A program made the translations under genes and the position numbers. DNA of 42,175 nucleotides from contig CALIZF010000028.1 in the NCBI GenBank assembly GCA_938028765.1, positions 1 to 42,175 on the forward strand, written 5' to 3'. This stretch comes from an uncultured Paracoccaceae bacterium (lineage in GTDB: Bacteria; Pseudomonadota; Alphaproteobacteria; Rhodobacterales; Rhodobacteraceae). The notes below the pieces were generated by a model. The model was not told where the DNA came from and did no database searches. It worked only from the letters and a program-made list of their open reading frames with translations. Numbering within the stretch: the stretch's first letter is position 1; each line of letters opens with the position of its first letter. Shown in pieces: positions 1 to 7,755 of the stretch.

Positions 1-1
1 T

Positions 2-1006
2 GCGGTGACGGTCGATTACACCGGCGGCACCAAGACGATGACGGCGGCGATGGTGCTGGCGGCCAGCGCGCACGAGGGGGTGCAGCTGCAGTTCATGGCC
101 GGCCGCCGCCCCGACCTTGTCCAGGTCGAGGCGGGCAGCGAGGCGCCGCTGGAGATGCCGGGGCACCTGCTCGGCATTGCGAACCTCTTCGCGCTGGCCC
201 GGGCGCAGGTTGCACGCCGCGCCTACGGCGCCGCGCTGGATACGGTCTCGGCCGTCGAGCAGGGGCTGATGGCGGCGCAAAAAGCCGGCCTGCCCAAGGC
301 GCCGAAATCCTGGCGCCAGCGCGCCGACTTCTGGCGCGGCTGGCTGTCCGTGCTCGAGGCCTGGGACCGGTTCGACATCCGGACTGCCGACGAAACCCTC
401 GCGCGGGCGCTCAAGGAGGGCCACGCCTGGGCCGAGGCACTCGCGCGCGGCGGCTTCGCGGCGCGGCTGCGCGCCCTTGCCGAGGAGCGCGCGGGCGGCC
501 CCGGCCCGGCGCTTTGCGAAGACCTCTGGCTCAACGCCGAACGCCGCGGCGAGCTCGGCCTTTACGACGATGCGATCGCCCGGCTTTACCGCCTTGCCGA
601 GGCGGTGGTGCAGGCACGCCTGAACCGGCGACATGGCATCCGCGACACGGGCCGGGTGCCGCGCGCCCGCGTGCCCGAGGCGATCGCCGCACGCTGCGAC
701 CCCCGCCGCGATCCGCTTATGGGGGAGGAGTTCGTCACCCTGCCGCTCGTCCGCGCGCTCGATCTGCTCGCCCATCTCGACCCGGCCGATCCCGTCGTCG
801 CCGCCTGGCCGCGCGAGGAGGGTCGGTTCGGCCTTCCGGGCTGGCAGAGCGCGCGGAACCGTTCGATCCTTGCCCACGGTTTCCGCCCGGCCTCGCGGCA
901 AGACTGGAACGAAGCGCGCGCCTGGTTCGACGCCCGCCGCAAGGCCTTCTGGGAAGACGCGCTTGGCCGCCCCACCGCGCCGCAGCTGCCCGAGGCGCTG
1001 CCCTGA
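2..1006 (+). CDS. CARF-HEPN CRISPR-associated ribonuclease (TIGR02710/Csm6-like), 5'-truncated by window edge
   Basis: The reading frame is open at the left edge, so the apparent GTG at position 5 is probably internal and the N-terminal part lies outside the window. Counting that GTG as residue 1, the fragment begins with VDYTGGTKTM (residues 3-12), the ligand-binding-type motif of CARF domains in the TIGR02710 family. Near the C-terminus RNRSILAH (residues 284-291) gives the R-x4-6-H motif of HEPN ribonucleases. By family knowledge such proteins are allosteric RNases activated by cyclic oligoadenylate from type III CRISPR-Cas10, although some are found far from cas genes. No cas gene or CRISPR array is visible here; the neighbours downstream are a dead IS element and a tRNA. 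Activity and ligand are inferred. Confidence 0.75.
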   Translation, partial: AVTVDYTGGTKTMTAAMVLAASAHEGVQLQFMAGRRPDLVQVEAGSEAPLEMPGHLLGIANLFALARAQVARRAYGAALDTVSAVEQGLMAAQKAGLPKAPKSWRQRADFWRGWLSVLEAWDRFDIRTADETLARALKEGHAWAEALARGGFAARLRALAEERAGGPGPALCEDLWLNAERRGELGLYDDAIARLYRLAEAVVQARLNRRHGIRDTGRVPRARVPEAIAARCDPRRDPLMGEEFVTLPLVRALDLLAHLDPADPVVAAWPREEGRFGLPGWQSARNRSILAHGFRPASRQDWNEARAWFDARRKAFWEDALGRPTAPQLPEALP

Positions 1007-1184
1007 GCCCGGTTCACGCCGGCGGTGCGGCCCGGATGATGCCTGCGCACATCGTCGGCGTGGAACGCCACCGGCGCCACCGGCGACAGGCAGCGCTGGC
1101 CCCTCGACCAGCGGCACGAACCGGGCGCGGCTTCGGCGGTGATCGCGTTCAGGTCCGCCCACGGACCGGTGGCGGGCAGGCCCT

Positions 1185-1745
1185 TCACCATCGTGGCCAG
1201 ATCGTCCGGCCGACTCGCGGCGAGGGGCGCAGGGGTCCGTTGCGCCCGACAGCCGCCGCGGTGTCGGGTTGCCACGGTGTCGCGGTCCTGCGGGTCAGAG
1301 GTAAGGGCACAAACGCCGCTGGATCGAGAAAGAGCCCGAACGTCGCGGCCACGCGGACGGCGATGGCGTCATGGCAGTTGCGGATACAGGAGGCGCCGTC
1401 GCCTGTGATGCCGGCGTCACCTGTTCGGCGGGATCTGCTTGAGCATCCCGGGCAGCAAGAGGGCGGGGCGTCGCCGAGATCGCGCGTGGTGAACTCGGCG
1501 GCGCGGATGCCCGGTCGTCGTCGGGGAAACGGTCCCGCGGGGGCTGTTCTCTGGGAACCCTTCGCCATGCATCGTCAGACGGGTCCGGTTGGCGGCACCA
1601 CCAGCGGCGGGCTGCGGCCCGCGCTTGCCGGTCGGCGCGGCGTCCCGGGTCATCGCGGGATCGGACCTGATCGTCAGCAAACCACGACGCTTCAGCGCGT
1701 CGTTCCAGGCCGGCGGGTTGAGGGTCTTGCAGGCGGGGTGGTATG
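1185..1745 (-). mobile_element. Decayed IS5-family transposase remnant
   Basis: Read on the minus strand from about 1745 to 1185, three frames contain segments that match the order of an IS5-type transposase: NDALKRRGLLTIRSDPAMTR then AAPTGKRGPQP, later IRAAEFTTRDLGDAP, CHDAIAVR, and finally VGRTIWPRW next to a stop. The part between the TLTM-like segment and IRAAEFTT, which normally holds the first catalytic Asp, is missing (roughly 80 residues by comparison with the family from memory), and the C-terminal catalytic Glu region is not recognisable. Several frame changes are needed, so it cannot encode an active transposase. I could not find terminal inverted repeats. The 180 bases between the CARF gene and this remnant show nothing I can assign. 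Confidence 0.75.
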
Positions 1746-1836
1746 GACCTTCCCGTGCAGGCCAGCTGTGACGCTCGATCCACGAGATGAACCCCCTCGG
1801 CCGTTTCGTGCGGCAGCGCCGGGCGCGGGCAATGCA

Positions 1837-1911
1837 TGGTGCCGGCAGAGGGACTTGAACCCCCGACCCCCTGATTACAAATCAGACGCTCTACCGCTGA
1901 GCTATGCCGGC
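1837..1911 (-). tRNA. tRNA-Thr (anticodon UGU)
   Basis: The minus strand folds into a complete cloverleaf: 7-bp acceptor stem GCCGGCA/TGCCGGC, D arm GCTC-AGCGGTA-GAGC, anticodon loop TTTGTAA with anticodon TGT, T arm with loop TTCAAGT, discriminator A, and an encoded CCA at 1837-1839. It lies directly next to a decayed IS and a CRISPR-accessory gene, which fits a tRNA-proximal insertion hotspot. Confidence 0.95.
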
Positions 1912-2042
1912 CGCGGCGCCAAATAGCGGGCCGCCCGCGGCCGGGTCAAGCGCGGCCGCAGGAAACCGGTTGGCGTGCCGCGGTCAGGCCGTATAACGCT
2001 GGCAGCCGGAGGCGGGCGGCAAGCGGGGGCGGACAGGAACGC

Positions 2043-2918
2043 ATGGAGATCGCGATCCATCTCGGCGCGCATTGCACCGACGACGAGGCGCTGGTGCGGT
2101 GCCTGCTGAAGAACCGCGGCCCGCTGTCCCAGCACGGCATCAGCGTGCCGGGCCCTGCGCGCTACCGCACGCTGTTGCGGGATGCGGCGGCGCAACTCGG
2201 CGGCGCAGTCGCCTCGGCCGACAGCGCGCAGCTTCTGCTGGACGAGATCGTGGAGGACGAGGGCGCCCGGCGCGCGGTCCTTTCCTACGACAGCTTCATG
2301 GCCTTCCCCAGGTGGGCGCTCGGGCGCGGGCAGCTCTACCCTGCGGCCGCCGACCGGGTCGGGGCGCTGGCCGCCCTGTTCCCCGGCCACCCGGTTTCGC
2401 TGTTCCTCGCCATCCGCAACCCGGCAACCTTCCTGCCCGCCCTCTTCGAGCGGCAGAAGGTCAAGTCGGTGGAGGAATTCTTCGACGGCACCGATCCGAT
2501 GGACCTGCGCTGGTCCGATCTGGTCGCACGGCTGCGCGAAGGGGTGCCCGCGGCGCCGCTGACCGTCTGGTGCGACGAGGACACGCCGCTGATCTGGCCC
2601 GAGGTGCTGCAGGCGGTATCGGGCCACCCCGAGGGCCTGATGCTGGACGACGCCGACGTGATCGTCGCAACGATCATGGCCCCCGACGGGTTCGAGCGGA
2701 TGCAGGCCTACCTTGCCAGTCATCCGCCGCAGACGCCGGTGCAGCGGCGGCGGATCGTGTCGGCGTTCCTCGACAAGTTCGCCCTGCCCGACCGGATCGA
2801 GATGGAACTCGACGTTCCCGGCTGGACCGACGCGACAGTGGCCGCGATGACCGCGGCCTACGACGCCGACTGTGTGCGCATCGCCCGGATGCCCGGCGTC
2901 CGTTTCCTTGTGCCCTGA
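2043..2918 (+). CDS. Hypothetical protein, degenerate sulfotransferase-like
   Basis: A 291-residue soluble protein without a signal peptide. It opens with MEIAIHLGAHCTDDEALVR, which resembles the strand-P-loop start of PAPS-dependent sulfotransferases (typically HxGxxKTGTT), but the Lys/Thr residues that bind the PAPS phosphate are absent. A later SLFLAIRNPATFLPALFE resembles the family's R-N/D-P 3'-phosphate-binding segment. I infer a sulfotransferase fold that has lost or changed its cofactor site; no reaction can be assigned. A weak purine-rich ribosome site precedes the ATG. It stands alone between tRNA-Thr and gapR. Confidence 0.6.
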   Translation: MEIAIHLGAHCTDDEALVRCLLKNRGPLSQHGISVPGPARYRTLLRDAAAQLGGAVASADSAQLLLDEIVEDEGARRAVLSYDSFMAFPRWALGRGQLYPAAADRVGALAALFPGHPVSLFLAIRNPATFLPALFERQKVKSVEEFFDGTDPMDLRWSDLVARLREGVPAAPLTVWCDEDTPLIWPEVLQAVSGHPEGLMLDDADVIVATIMAPDGFERMQAYLASHPPQTPVQRRRIVSAFLDKFALPDRIEMELDVPGWTDATVAAMTAAYDADCVRIARMPGVRFLVP

Positions 2919-2957
2919 GCGGCCGGTTGCACGTCCGCAACCTGCCGCCGGCAAAGG

Positions 2958-3212
2958 CTAGCGCATGCCGAGGGCGGCCTTGTACATTTCCAGCACCGCC
3001 TCTTCCTCGGCGATCTCGTCGGGCTTGCGCTTGCGCAGCGCGATGACCTTGCGCATCACCCTGGTGTCGTAGCCGCGTCCCTTGGCTTCGGCCATCACCT
3101 CCTTCAGCTGGTCGGCGATGGCGCGCTTTTCGGATTCGAGCTGCTCGTAGCGTTCGATGAACTGGCGCAGTTCGTCGGCGGTGACGGCGTAGGTGTCGGT
3201 AGGGTCGGTCAT
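2958..3212 (-). CDS. gapR: GapR-type nucleoid-associated protein (DUF2312)
   Basis: 84 residues, highly charged and helical, with the diagnostic DUF2312 sequence: a long helix ELRQFIERYEQLESEKRAIA followed by DQLKEVMAEAKGRGYDTRVM and a C-terminal KVIALRKRKPDE segment. Family members (GapR of Caulobacter) form dimers or tetramers that clamp overtwisted DNA ahead of replication and transcription and help topoisomerases. Length and sequence are typical for alphaproteobacteria. It is monocistronic on the minus strand. Confidence 0.9.
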   Translation of the reverse strand: MTDPTDTYAVTADELRQFIERYEQLESEKRAIADQLKEVMAEAKGRGYDTRVMRKVIALRKRKPDEIAEEEAVLEMYKAALGMR

Positions 3213-3323
3213 GGCGGCCTCTGGCGGTCAGGGCGGCGTCCTAGCGCCGCCCCACGCCCCGCGCAAGCGGCCTTGCCCTTCGCGCCCGCGCGGCCTATCG
3301 GGGCGCGGCAGGCGGGGGGCGGC

Positions 3324-3542
3324 ATGGGTCCGTGGCTGATCTGGGCAGGCGTGGGGGCGACGCTCGCAGGGGTGGCCGGCCTTGCCTGGTGCGTGATCGA
3401 TGTGGCGCGGGCCAAGCGGGCGCGGCTCGACGACGCCGACCTGCGCCGCCGGGTGCAGCGCGCGATTGCAGTCAACCTGGGCGCGGTCGCCGTGTCGGCC
3501 CTGGGCCTTGGCCTCGTGATCCTCGGCCTCGTGCTGTCCTAG
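3324..3542 (+). CDS. Small two-helix membrane protein, unknown function
   Basis: I place the start at the ATG at 3324 (MGPWLIWAGVGATLAGVAGL), preceded by a G-rich ribosome site, rather than the longer frame from 3273 whose N-terminus is Pro/Arg-rich. The 72-residue product has two transmembrane helices (about residues 4-24 and 49-71) joined by a basic loop (RAKRARLDDADLRRRVQRA). Its stop codon overlaps the stop codon of the convergent fadJ-like gene in the palindrome CTAG. No function is recognised. Confidence 0.65.
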   Translation: MGPWLIWAGVGATLAGVAGLAWCVIDVARAKRARLDDADLRRRVQRAIAVNLGAVAVSALGLGLVILGLVLS

Positions 3543-5626
3543 TCGCCGTTGCGCGCCGCGAAGGTGCCGCCGGCTGCCGCGATCTCGACCAGAAGCGGCG
3601 CGGGCGTCCAGAGTTCGGGGGCTTCGGGCAGGCAGGCGGTCAGCGTCTCGACGAGACGGGCGGGGCCGAAGGCATCGGCCCAGTGCATCGGCCCGCCCTC
3701 CCACCGGGGAAAGCCGTAGCCGAACAGCCATACCGCATCGACATCCGATGGCCGCTGCGCGATCCCCTCGCCGAGGATCCGCGCCCCTTCGTTCGCCAGC
3801 GCGGCAAGGCAGCGGAAGCGCAGCTCGTCCGCCGCGAAGGCCCGCGGCGCGATGCCCTTCGAGCGCCGCTCGGCGTCGATGATCGCCGCCACCTCGGCCG
3901 ATGGCACCGGGGCCCGGCTGCCGCCCGGGTAGTCGTACCAGCCCTTGCCGCTGCCCTGCCCGAACCGGCCCGCCTCGCACAGCCGGTCGGCGATGGCAAC
4001 GTAGCGGTGCGCGGGGTTGCGGGTCGGCGCCAGCCGCTTGCGCCGCGCCCAGCCGATCTGGAGCCCGGCAAGGTCGCTGACCTCGAACGGCCCGAGCGCG
4101 AAGCCGAACGCCCGCATCGCCGCGTCCACCGCCTGCGGATCCGCCCCGTCCTCGACCGCGAATTCGGCGGCCTGGCGATAGGCGGTCAGCATCCGGTTGC
4201 CGATGAACCCGTCGCAGACGCCCGACCGCACCGCGACCTTCCCCAGCCGCCGTGCGAGGGCAAGCCCGGTGGCCGTCACCTCGGGCGCGGTCTGCCGGGC
4301 CACCACGATTTCCAGAAGCCGCATCACATGCGCCGGGCTGAAGAAGTGCAGCCCCAGAACGTCCTGCGGCCGGCCGGTGACGGCCGCCAGCGCGTCGATG
4401 TCGAGATACGATGTGTTGGTCGCGATCACCGCGCCTGGCCGCAGCGCCGCGTCGAGCGCGCGCAGGACGCCGGCCTTGACGTCGAAATCCTCGAACACCG
4501 CCTCGATCGCAAGGTCGCAGCCGGCAAGGTCGGCCGCGTCGAGCGCGCCGTCCAGCCGCGCCCAGTCGGCCTGCCGCTGCGCCTCGGTCGTGCGGCCCTG
4601 TGCCACGGCGCGTTCCTGCAGCGTGGCGATGCGTTCGAGGCCGCGCGCGAGGGTGGGCTGGTCGCGGTCCATCAGCGTCACCTGAAGCCCCGCCGACAGC
4701 GCCGCATAGGCGATGCCCGCCCCCATCAGTCCCGCGCCGACGACGCCGACATGGCGCACCGGGCGCGGGGCCGCCGCTGCCTCGGGGAACCGCGCGGCGC
4801 GGCGTTCGGCAAAGAAGGCGTGGCGCAGCCCTGCCGCCTCGGGCGTCGCGACCAGCTCCTCGAAGGCTGCGCGCTCGAACGCCAGGCCCTGCGGGAAGGG
4901 CAGAAGCAGCGCCGCTTCCACGCAATCGACGATCTTCCGTGGGGCGGGCAGGCGGTCCTTCGCATGCCGGGCGCGGGCGGCGGCCACCGCCGCCTCGTAG
5001 CCCGCGGGATCGGCCATCCCCTCGCGTCGGTCGCGCGTGGGGCGCACCCCGCGCCCCTCGTCCAGGACCAGCCGCGCCAGCGCCAGCGCCGCCGCCGGCA
5101 GGTCGTCGTCCGCCACCGCGTCGATCAGCCCCAGATCGCGCGCCGTCGCAGCCGTCAGCGGCCGGCCGCCGATCATCAGGTCGAGCGCCGCCTGCGCGCC
5201 GGCGATGCGCGGCACCCGCTGCGTGCCGCCCGCGCCGGGCAGGATCCCCAGCGTCACCTCCGGCAACCCGACCTTCGCCGACGCAAGCGCCACGCGATAG
5301 TGCGCCGCCAGCGCCAGCTCCAGCCCGCCGCCGAGCGCGGTGCCGTGGATCGCGGCGATCACCGGCCTGGGGCTGGCCTCGATGGCGTTGCAGAGATCAG
5401 GCAGCAGCGGCGCCTGCGGCGGCCGGCCGAATTCCGCGATGTCGGCGCCGGCCGGGAAGGTCCGCCCCTCGGCCCGGATCACGATGGCGCGCACGGCCGG
5501 ATCCGACAGCGCCGTGTGCATCGCCGCCGCAAGGCCCGCGCGCACGGGGTGGCCGAGCGCGTTGACCGGCGGGTGGTCGATCACGATCACCGCGATGTCG
5601 CCCGCGCCTTCGGTCCTGACCGCCAT
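3539..5626 (-). CDS. fadJ: Bifunctional enoyl-CoA hydratase / 3-hydroxyacyl-CoA dehydrogenase
   Basis: A 695-residue multifunctional beta-oxidation protein. The N-terminal crotonase domain (about 1-200) has the oxyanion-hole glycines and both catalytic Glu positions in GTALGGGLELAL and LPEVTLGILPGAGGTQRVPR. The middle Rossmann domain (about 290-470) has the NAD motif VGVVGAGLMGAGIA and the catalytic His in VLGLHFFSPAHVMRLLE. Two C-terminal 3HCDH lobes follow, including GFIGNRML. It would catalyse hydration of trans-2-enoyl-CoA and NAD-dependent oxidation of the 3-hydroxy product; the partner thiolase is not in the window. No organic-solvent-type or signal sequences are seen, so it is cytosolic. 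FadB, FadJ and PaaZ-like names are hard to separate by eye; FadJ-type is an inference. Confidence 0.88.
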   Translation of the reverse strand: MAVRTEGAGDIAVIVIDHPPVNALGHPVRAGLAAAMHTALSDPAVRAIVIRAEGRTFPAGADIAEFGRPPQAPLLPDLCNAIEASPRPVIAAIHGTALGGGLELALAAHYRVALASAKVGLPEVTLGILPGAGGTQRVPRIAGAQAALDLMIGGRPLTAATARDLGLIDAVADDDLPAAALALARLVLDEGRGVRPTRDRREGMADPAGYEAAVAAARARHAKDRLPAPRKIVDCVEAALLLPFPQGLAFERAAFEELVATPEAAGLRHAFFAERRAARFPEAAAAPRPVRHVGVVGAGLMGAGIAYAALSAGLQVTLMDRDQPTLARGLERIATLQERAVAQGRTTEAQRQADWARLDGALDAADLAGCDLAIEAVFEDFDVKAGVLRALDAALRPGAVIATNTSYLDIDALAAVTGRPQDVLGLHFFSPAHVMRLLEIVVARQTAPEVTATGLALARRLGKVAVRSGVCDGFIGNRMLTAYRQAAEFAVEDGADPQAVDAAMRAFGFALGPFEVSDLAGLQIGWARRKRLAPTRNPAHRYVAIADRLCEAGRFGQGSGKGWYDYPGGSRAPVPSAEVAAIIDAERRSKGIAPRAFAADELRFRCLAALANEGARILGEGIAQRPSDVDAVWLFGYGFPRWEGGPMHWADAFGPARLVETLTACLPEAPELWTPAPLLVEIAAAGGTFAARNGD

Positions 5627-5696
5627 GCCGCCCTCCCCCGTCCCGCCGGGCAGTAAAGCCTTGACGGTTCAGGCAGCGCAACCCCCGGGGCGGGCG

Positions 5697-5885
5697 TCAG
5701 ACGGGCATGTTGTCGAAACCGTCCTCGGTCGCGTCCTCGGCTGCCTTCCGGGCCGCCGGATCGGGGGGCGGCGCGGGCGGCGCGGCGATCGCCTGCAGCA
5801 TCGCCAGTTCCGCCTCGAGCACGGCGCGCGCCAGCGCCAGCGCCTCGGCCGCGGGCCCCTCTGGCGGCTTGCCGGCCCCGGTCAT
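5697..5885 (-). CDS. Small Ala-rich protein coupled to dksA-like gene
   Basis: 62 residues beginning MTGAGKPPEGPAAEALALA, predicted to be one Ala/Leu-rich helix followed by a Pro-rich linker and an acidic C-terminus ending DGFDNMPV. Its ATG overlaps the TGA of the upstream DksA-like gene by four bases (ATGA), so the two are very probably translationally coupled. I do not recognise the family. The longer frame reaching 5978 is a shadow of the DksA-like gene. Confidence 0.6.
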   Translation of the reverse strand: MTGAGKPPEGPAAEALALARAVLEAELAMLQAIAAPPAPPPDPAARKAAEDATEDGFDNMPV

Positions 5886-6211
5886 GTCCGCCCGCCCGCC
5901 GCGCAATCGCGGCAGAAGGGGGTATCGGGCAGCAGGTCCAGACGCTCGGGGGCGATCGCCCGTCCGCAACGGACGCATACCCCGTAGTCGCCCGTCTCGA
6001 TGCGGTCCAGCGCAGCAGCGATGCGGCGCATCTCTTGCCGGGCGGTCAGACCCATCGTCTCCAGCACCTCGTCCTCCTCGCGCTCGGTGGCCAGATCCTC
6101 CCAGTCGCGCGACTGATGCGACTCAAGCTCTGCCCCGATCGCCCGCAGGCGCGCCTCGAGGTCGCGCAAGCGCGTCGTCAACTGGGCCTTGCGGCTTTCG
6201 ATATCGATCAT
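5882..6211 (-). CDS. TraR/DksA-family transcription factor
   Basis: I choose the ATG at 6211 (MIDIESRKAQL) because the 11 extra residues of the longer frame look non-coding. The 109-residue protein has an N-terminal coiled coil, a coil tip DWEDLA (residues 36-41) that fits the DxxDxA signature needed by DksA to act in the RNA polymerase secondary channel, and a C-terminal four-Cys zinc finger (CVRC ... CRDC). This suggests a ppGpp-type transcription modulator rather than a structural zinc-finger protein. It is divergent from the persulfide operon and co-transcribed with the 62-aa gene. Confidence 0.85.
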   Translation of the reverse strand: MIDIESRKAQLTTRLRDLEARLRAIGAELESHQSRDWEDLATEREEDEVLETMGLTARQEMRRIAAALDRIETGDYGVCVRCGRAIAPERLDLLPDTPFCRDCAAGGRT

Positions 6212-6297
6212 CCGGCATCCTCCCCGAACGGCAGGATGATCCATGCAAGGGAAGGGCCGCCTTGATGCAGGTCAACCGGCAGCCGCGACGGGAAATA

Positions 6298-6338
6298 CAT
6301 ATTCAATTCTTGAAATGTGAGTCGGGGCGCTCTATGTG
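6298..6338 (+). promoter_or_regulatory. Candidate SqrR/BigR-type operator and sigma70 promoter of the persulfide operon
   Basis: An AT-rich island in GC-rich DNA. It holds an imperfect inverted repeat, CATATTCAATT/CTTGAAATGTG (6298-6319), close to the ATTC-N8-GAAT type of site I recall for the persulfide-sensing ArsR repressor SqrR (here ATTC-N8-AAAT). A -35-like TTGAAA (6310-6315) sits inside the repeat and is followed 17 bases later by TATGTG (6333-6338). A repressor bound here would block polymerase. The repressor gene itself is not in the window. Confidence 0.5.
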
Positions 6339-6368
6339 CTGCGCAGGCCAGCCAAGGAGCCTTGACCC

Positions 6369-7232
6369 ATGACCCCCCACGTCACCGCCTTTTTCGACGA
6401 GGCGACCAACACCCTGACCTATGTCGTGCGCGAACCCGAGGGGCGCGCGGCTGCGATCATCGATTCCGTTCTCGACTTCGACTATGCCTCGGGCCGCACC
6501 GACACCCGATCGGCCGATGCGGTGATCGACTTCGTCCGGCGCGAAGGGCTGGACGTCCAGTGGATCCTCGAAACCCACGTCCACGCGGACCACCTGTCGG
6601 CCGCGCCCTACCTGCAGGAACGCCTCGGCGGCAAGATCGGGATCGGTGCCAACATCACGGTGGTGCAAGACACCTTCGGCAAGATCTTCAACGAGGGCAC
6701 GCGGTTCCAGCGCGACGGATCGCAGTTCGACCGGCTGTTCAGGGAAGGCGACAGCTTCCACATCGGCCAGCTTCGCGGCGACGTGCTGCACACGCCGGGC
6801 CACACGCCCGCCTGCCTGACCTATGTGATCGGCGATGCGGCCTTCGTGGGCGACACGCTGTTCATGCCCGATTTCGGCACCGCCCGCTGCGACTTCCCCG
6901 GCGGCTCGGCCGAAACGATGTGGGAATCGATCCAGAAGATCCTCGCGCTGCCCGATGACACCCGGATCTTCGTCGGCCACGACTACAAGGCCGAAGGCCG
7001 CGACGAGTATGCTTGGGAAACGACCGTGGGCGAGCAGAAGCGGCTGAACAAGCACGTCGGCGCCGGCAAGTCGAAGGAGGATTTCGTGCGGATGCGCAGC
7101 GAACGCGATGCGACGCTTGCGATGCCGAAGCTGATCATCCCGTCGCTGCAGGTGAACATGCGTGCCGGACATCTGCCGGAACCCGAGGACAACGGCGTCA
7201 GCTACCTCAAGGTTCCGGTCAACGGGCTGTAA
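6369..7232 (+). CDS. blh: MBL-fold persulfide dioxygenase-like hydrolase (Blh)
   Basis: 287 residues with the full metallo-beta-lactamase metal site: HVHADH (His70, His72, Asp74, His75), HTPGHTPA (His145), GDTLF (Asp162) and GHDY (His204). The family (ETHE1/Blh) oxidises glutathione persulfide to sulfite in sulfide detoxification. In Xylella and Agrobacterium Blh sits with PmpA/PmpB-type transporters under the repressor BigR, the same order as here. In Xylella Blh a DUF442 domain is fused to the MBL domain; here DUF442 is a separate gene at the operon's end. A good AGGAG ribosome site lies before the ATG. Confidence 0.88.
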   Translation: MTPHVTAFFDEATNTLTYVVREPEGRAAAIIDSVLDFDYASGRTDTRSADAVIDFVRREGLDVQWILETHVHADHLSAAPYLQERLGGKIGIGANITVVQDTFGKIFNEGTRFQRDGSQFDRLFREGDSFHIGQLRGDVLHTPGHTPACLTYVIGDAAFVGDTLFMPDFGTARCDFPGGSAETMWESIQKILALPDDTRIFVGHDYKAEGRDEYAWETTVGEQKRLNKHVGAGKSKEDFVRMRSERDATLAMPKLIIPSLQVNMRAGHLPEPEDNGVSYLKVPVNGL

Positions 7233-7313
7233 GCACGCTTGCAGGTGCGGGCAGCCGGCGGGCGCGCGACCCGTCGGCGCCCGCGGTTTCTTGACAGAAC
7301 AGGACATGCGACA

Positions 7314-7754
7314 ATGATCGGGACAATCCCGCAGGACTGGATCTGGGGCCTCGTCGGCGGGCTGATGATCGGCAGCGCGGCGGCGCTGTATCTTCTTGTG
7401 AACGGGCGGATCATGGGGGCGTCGGGGATCCTCGGCGGCCTCGTGGACCGCTCGGGCTGGGCCACCGCGGCCGAACGGATCGCCTTCATCGCCGGGCTGG
7501 TCGCCGTGCCGGCCGTCATGGCCCCGCTCGTCTGGGGTCATGTCTCGACCAACATTTCGCAGAACCCCGCGGTGATCGTGGCGGCGGGGCTGCTGGTCGG
7601 CATCGGCACGCGGCTGGCGAACGGCTGCACCTCCGGCCACGGGGTCTGCGGCATCTCGCGCTTCTCGCTGCGCGGCATCGTGGCCACGGTGTTCTACCTG
7701 CTGGCGGGCGGCATCACGATGGTCGTCTTCCGCCACGTTCTGGGGGTGATCTGA
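7314..7754 (+). CDS. pmpA: YeeE/YedE-family sulfur transporter subunit (PmpA-like)
   Basis: Start taken at the ATG at 7314 ([13 protein letters not shown]); the longer frame upstream is low-quality coding. The 146-residue protein has four hydrophobic helices and the family signature [16 protein letters not shown] with Cys105 and Cys112, which are thought to pass sulfur species through the membrane. With the next gene it forms the two half-size subunits found in BigR/SqrR regulons. Probable substrate is thiosulfate, sulfite or another sulfur species (inference). Confidence 0.85.
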   Translation: MIGTIPQDWIWGLVGGLMIGSAAALYLLVNGRIMGASGILGGLVDRSGWATAAERIAFIAGLVAVPAVMAPLVWGHVSTNISQNPAVIVAAGLLVGIGTRLANGCTSGHGVCGISRFSLRGIVATVFYLLAGGITMVVFRHVLGVI

Positions 7755-7755
7755 G

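Noticed and set aside
514-1926. 470-codon plus-strand frame running from inside the CARF gene to the tRNA
   Set aside because: Arg/Pro/Ala-rich and runs through the tRNA and IS remnant; a composition artefact.
3332-5656. 774-codon plus-strand frame opposite the fadJ-like gene
   Set aside because: No conserved motif; it mirrors a gene with complete catalytic motifs on the other strand.
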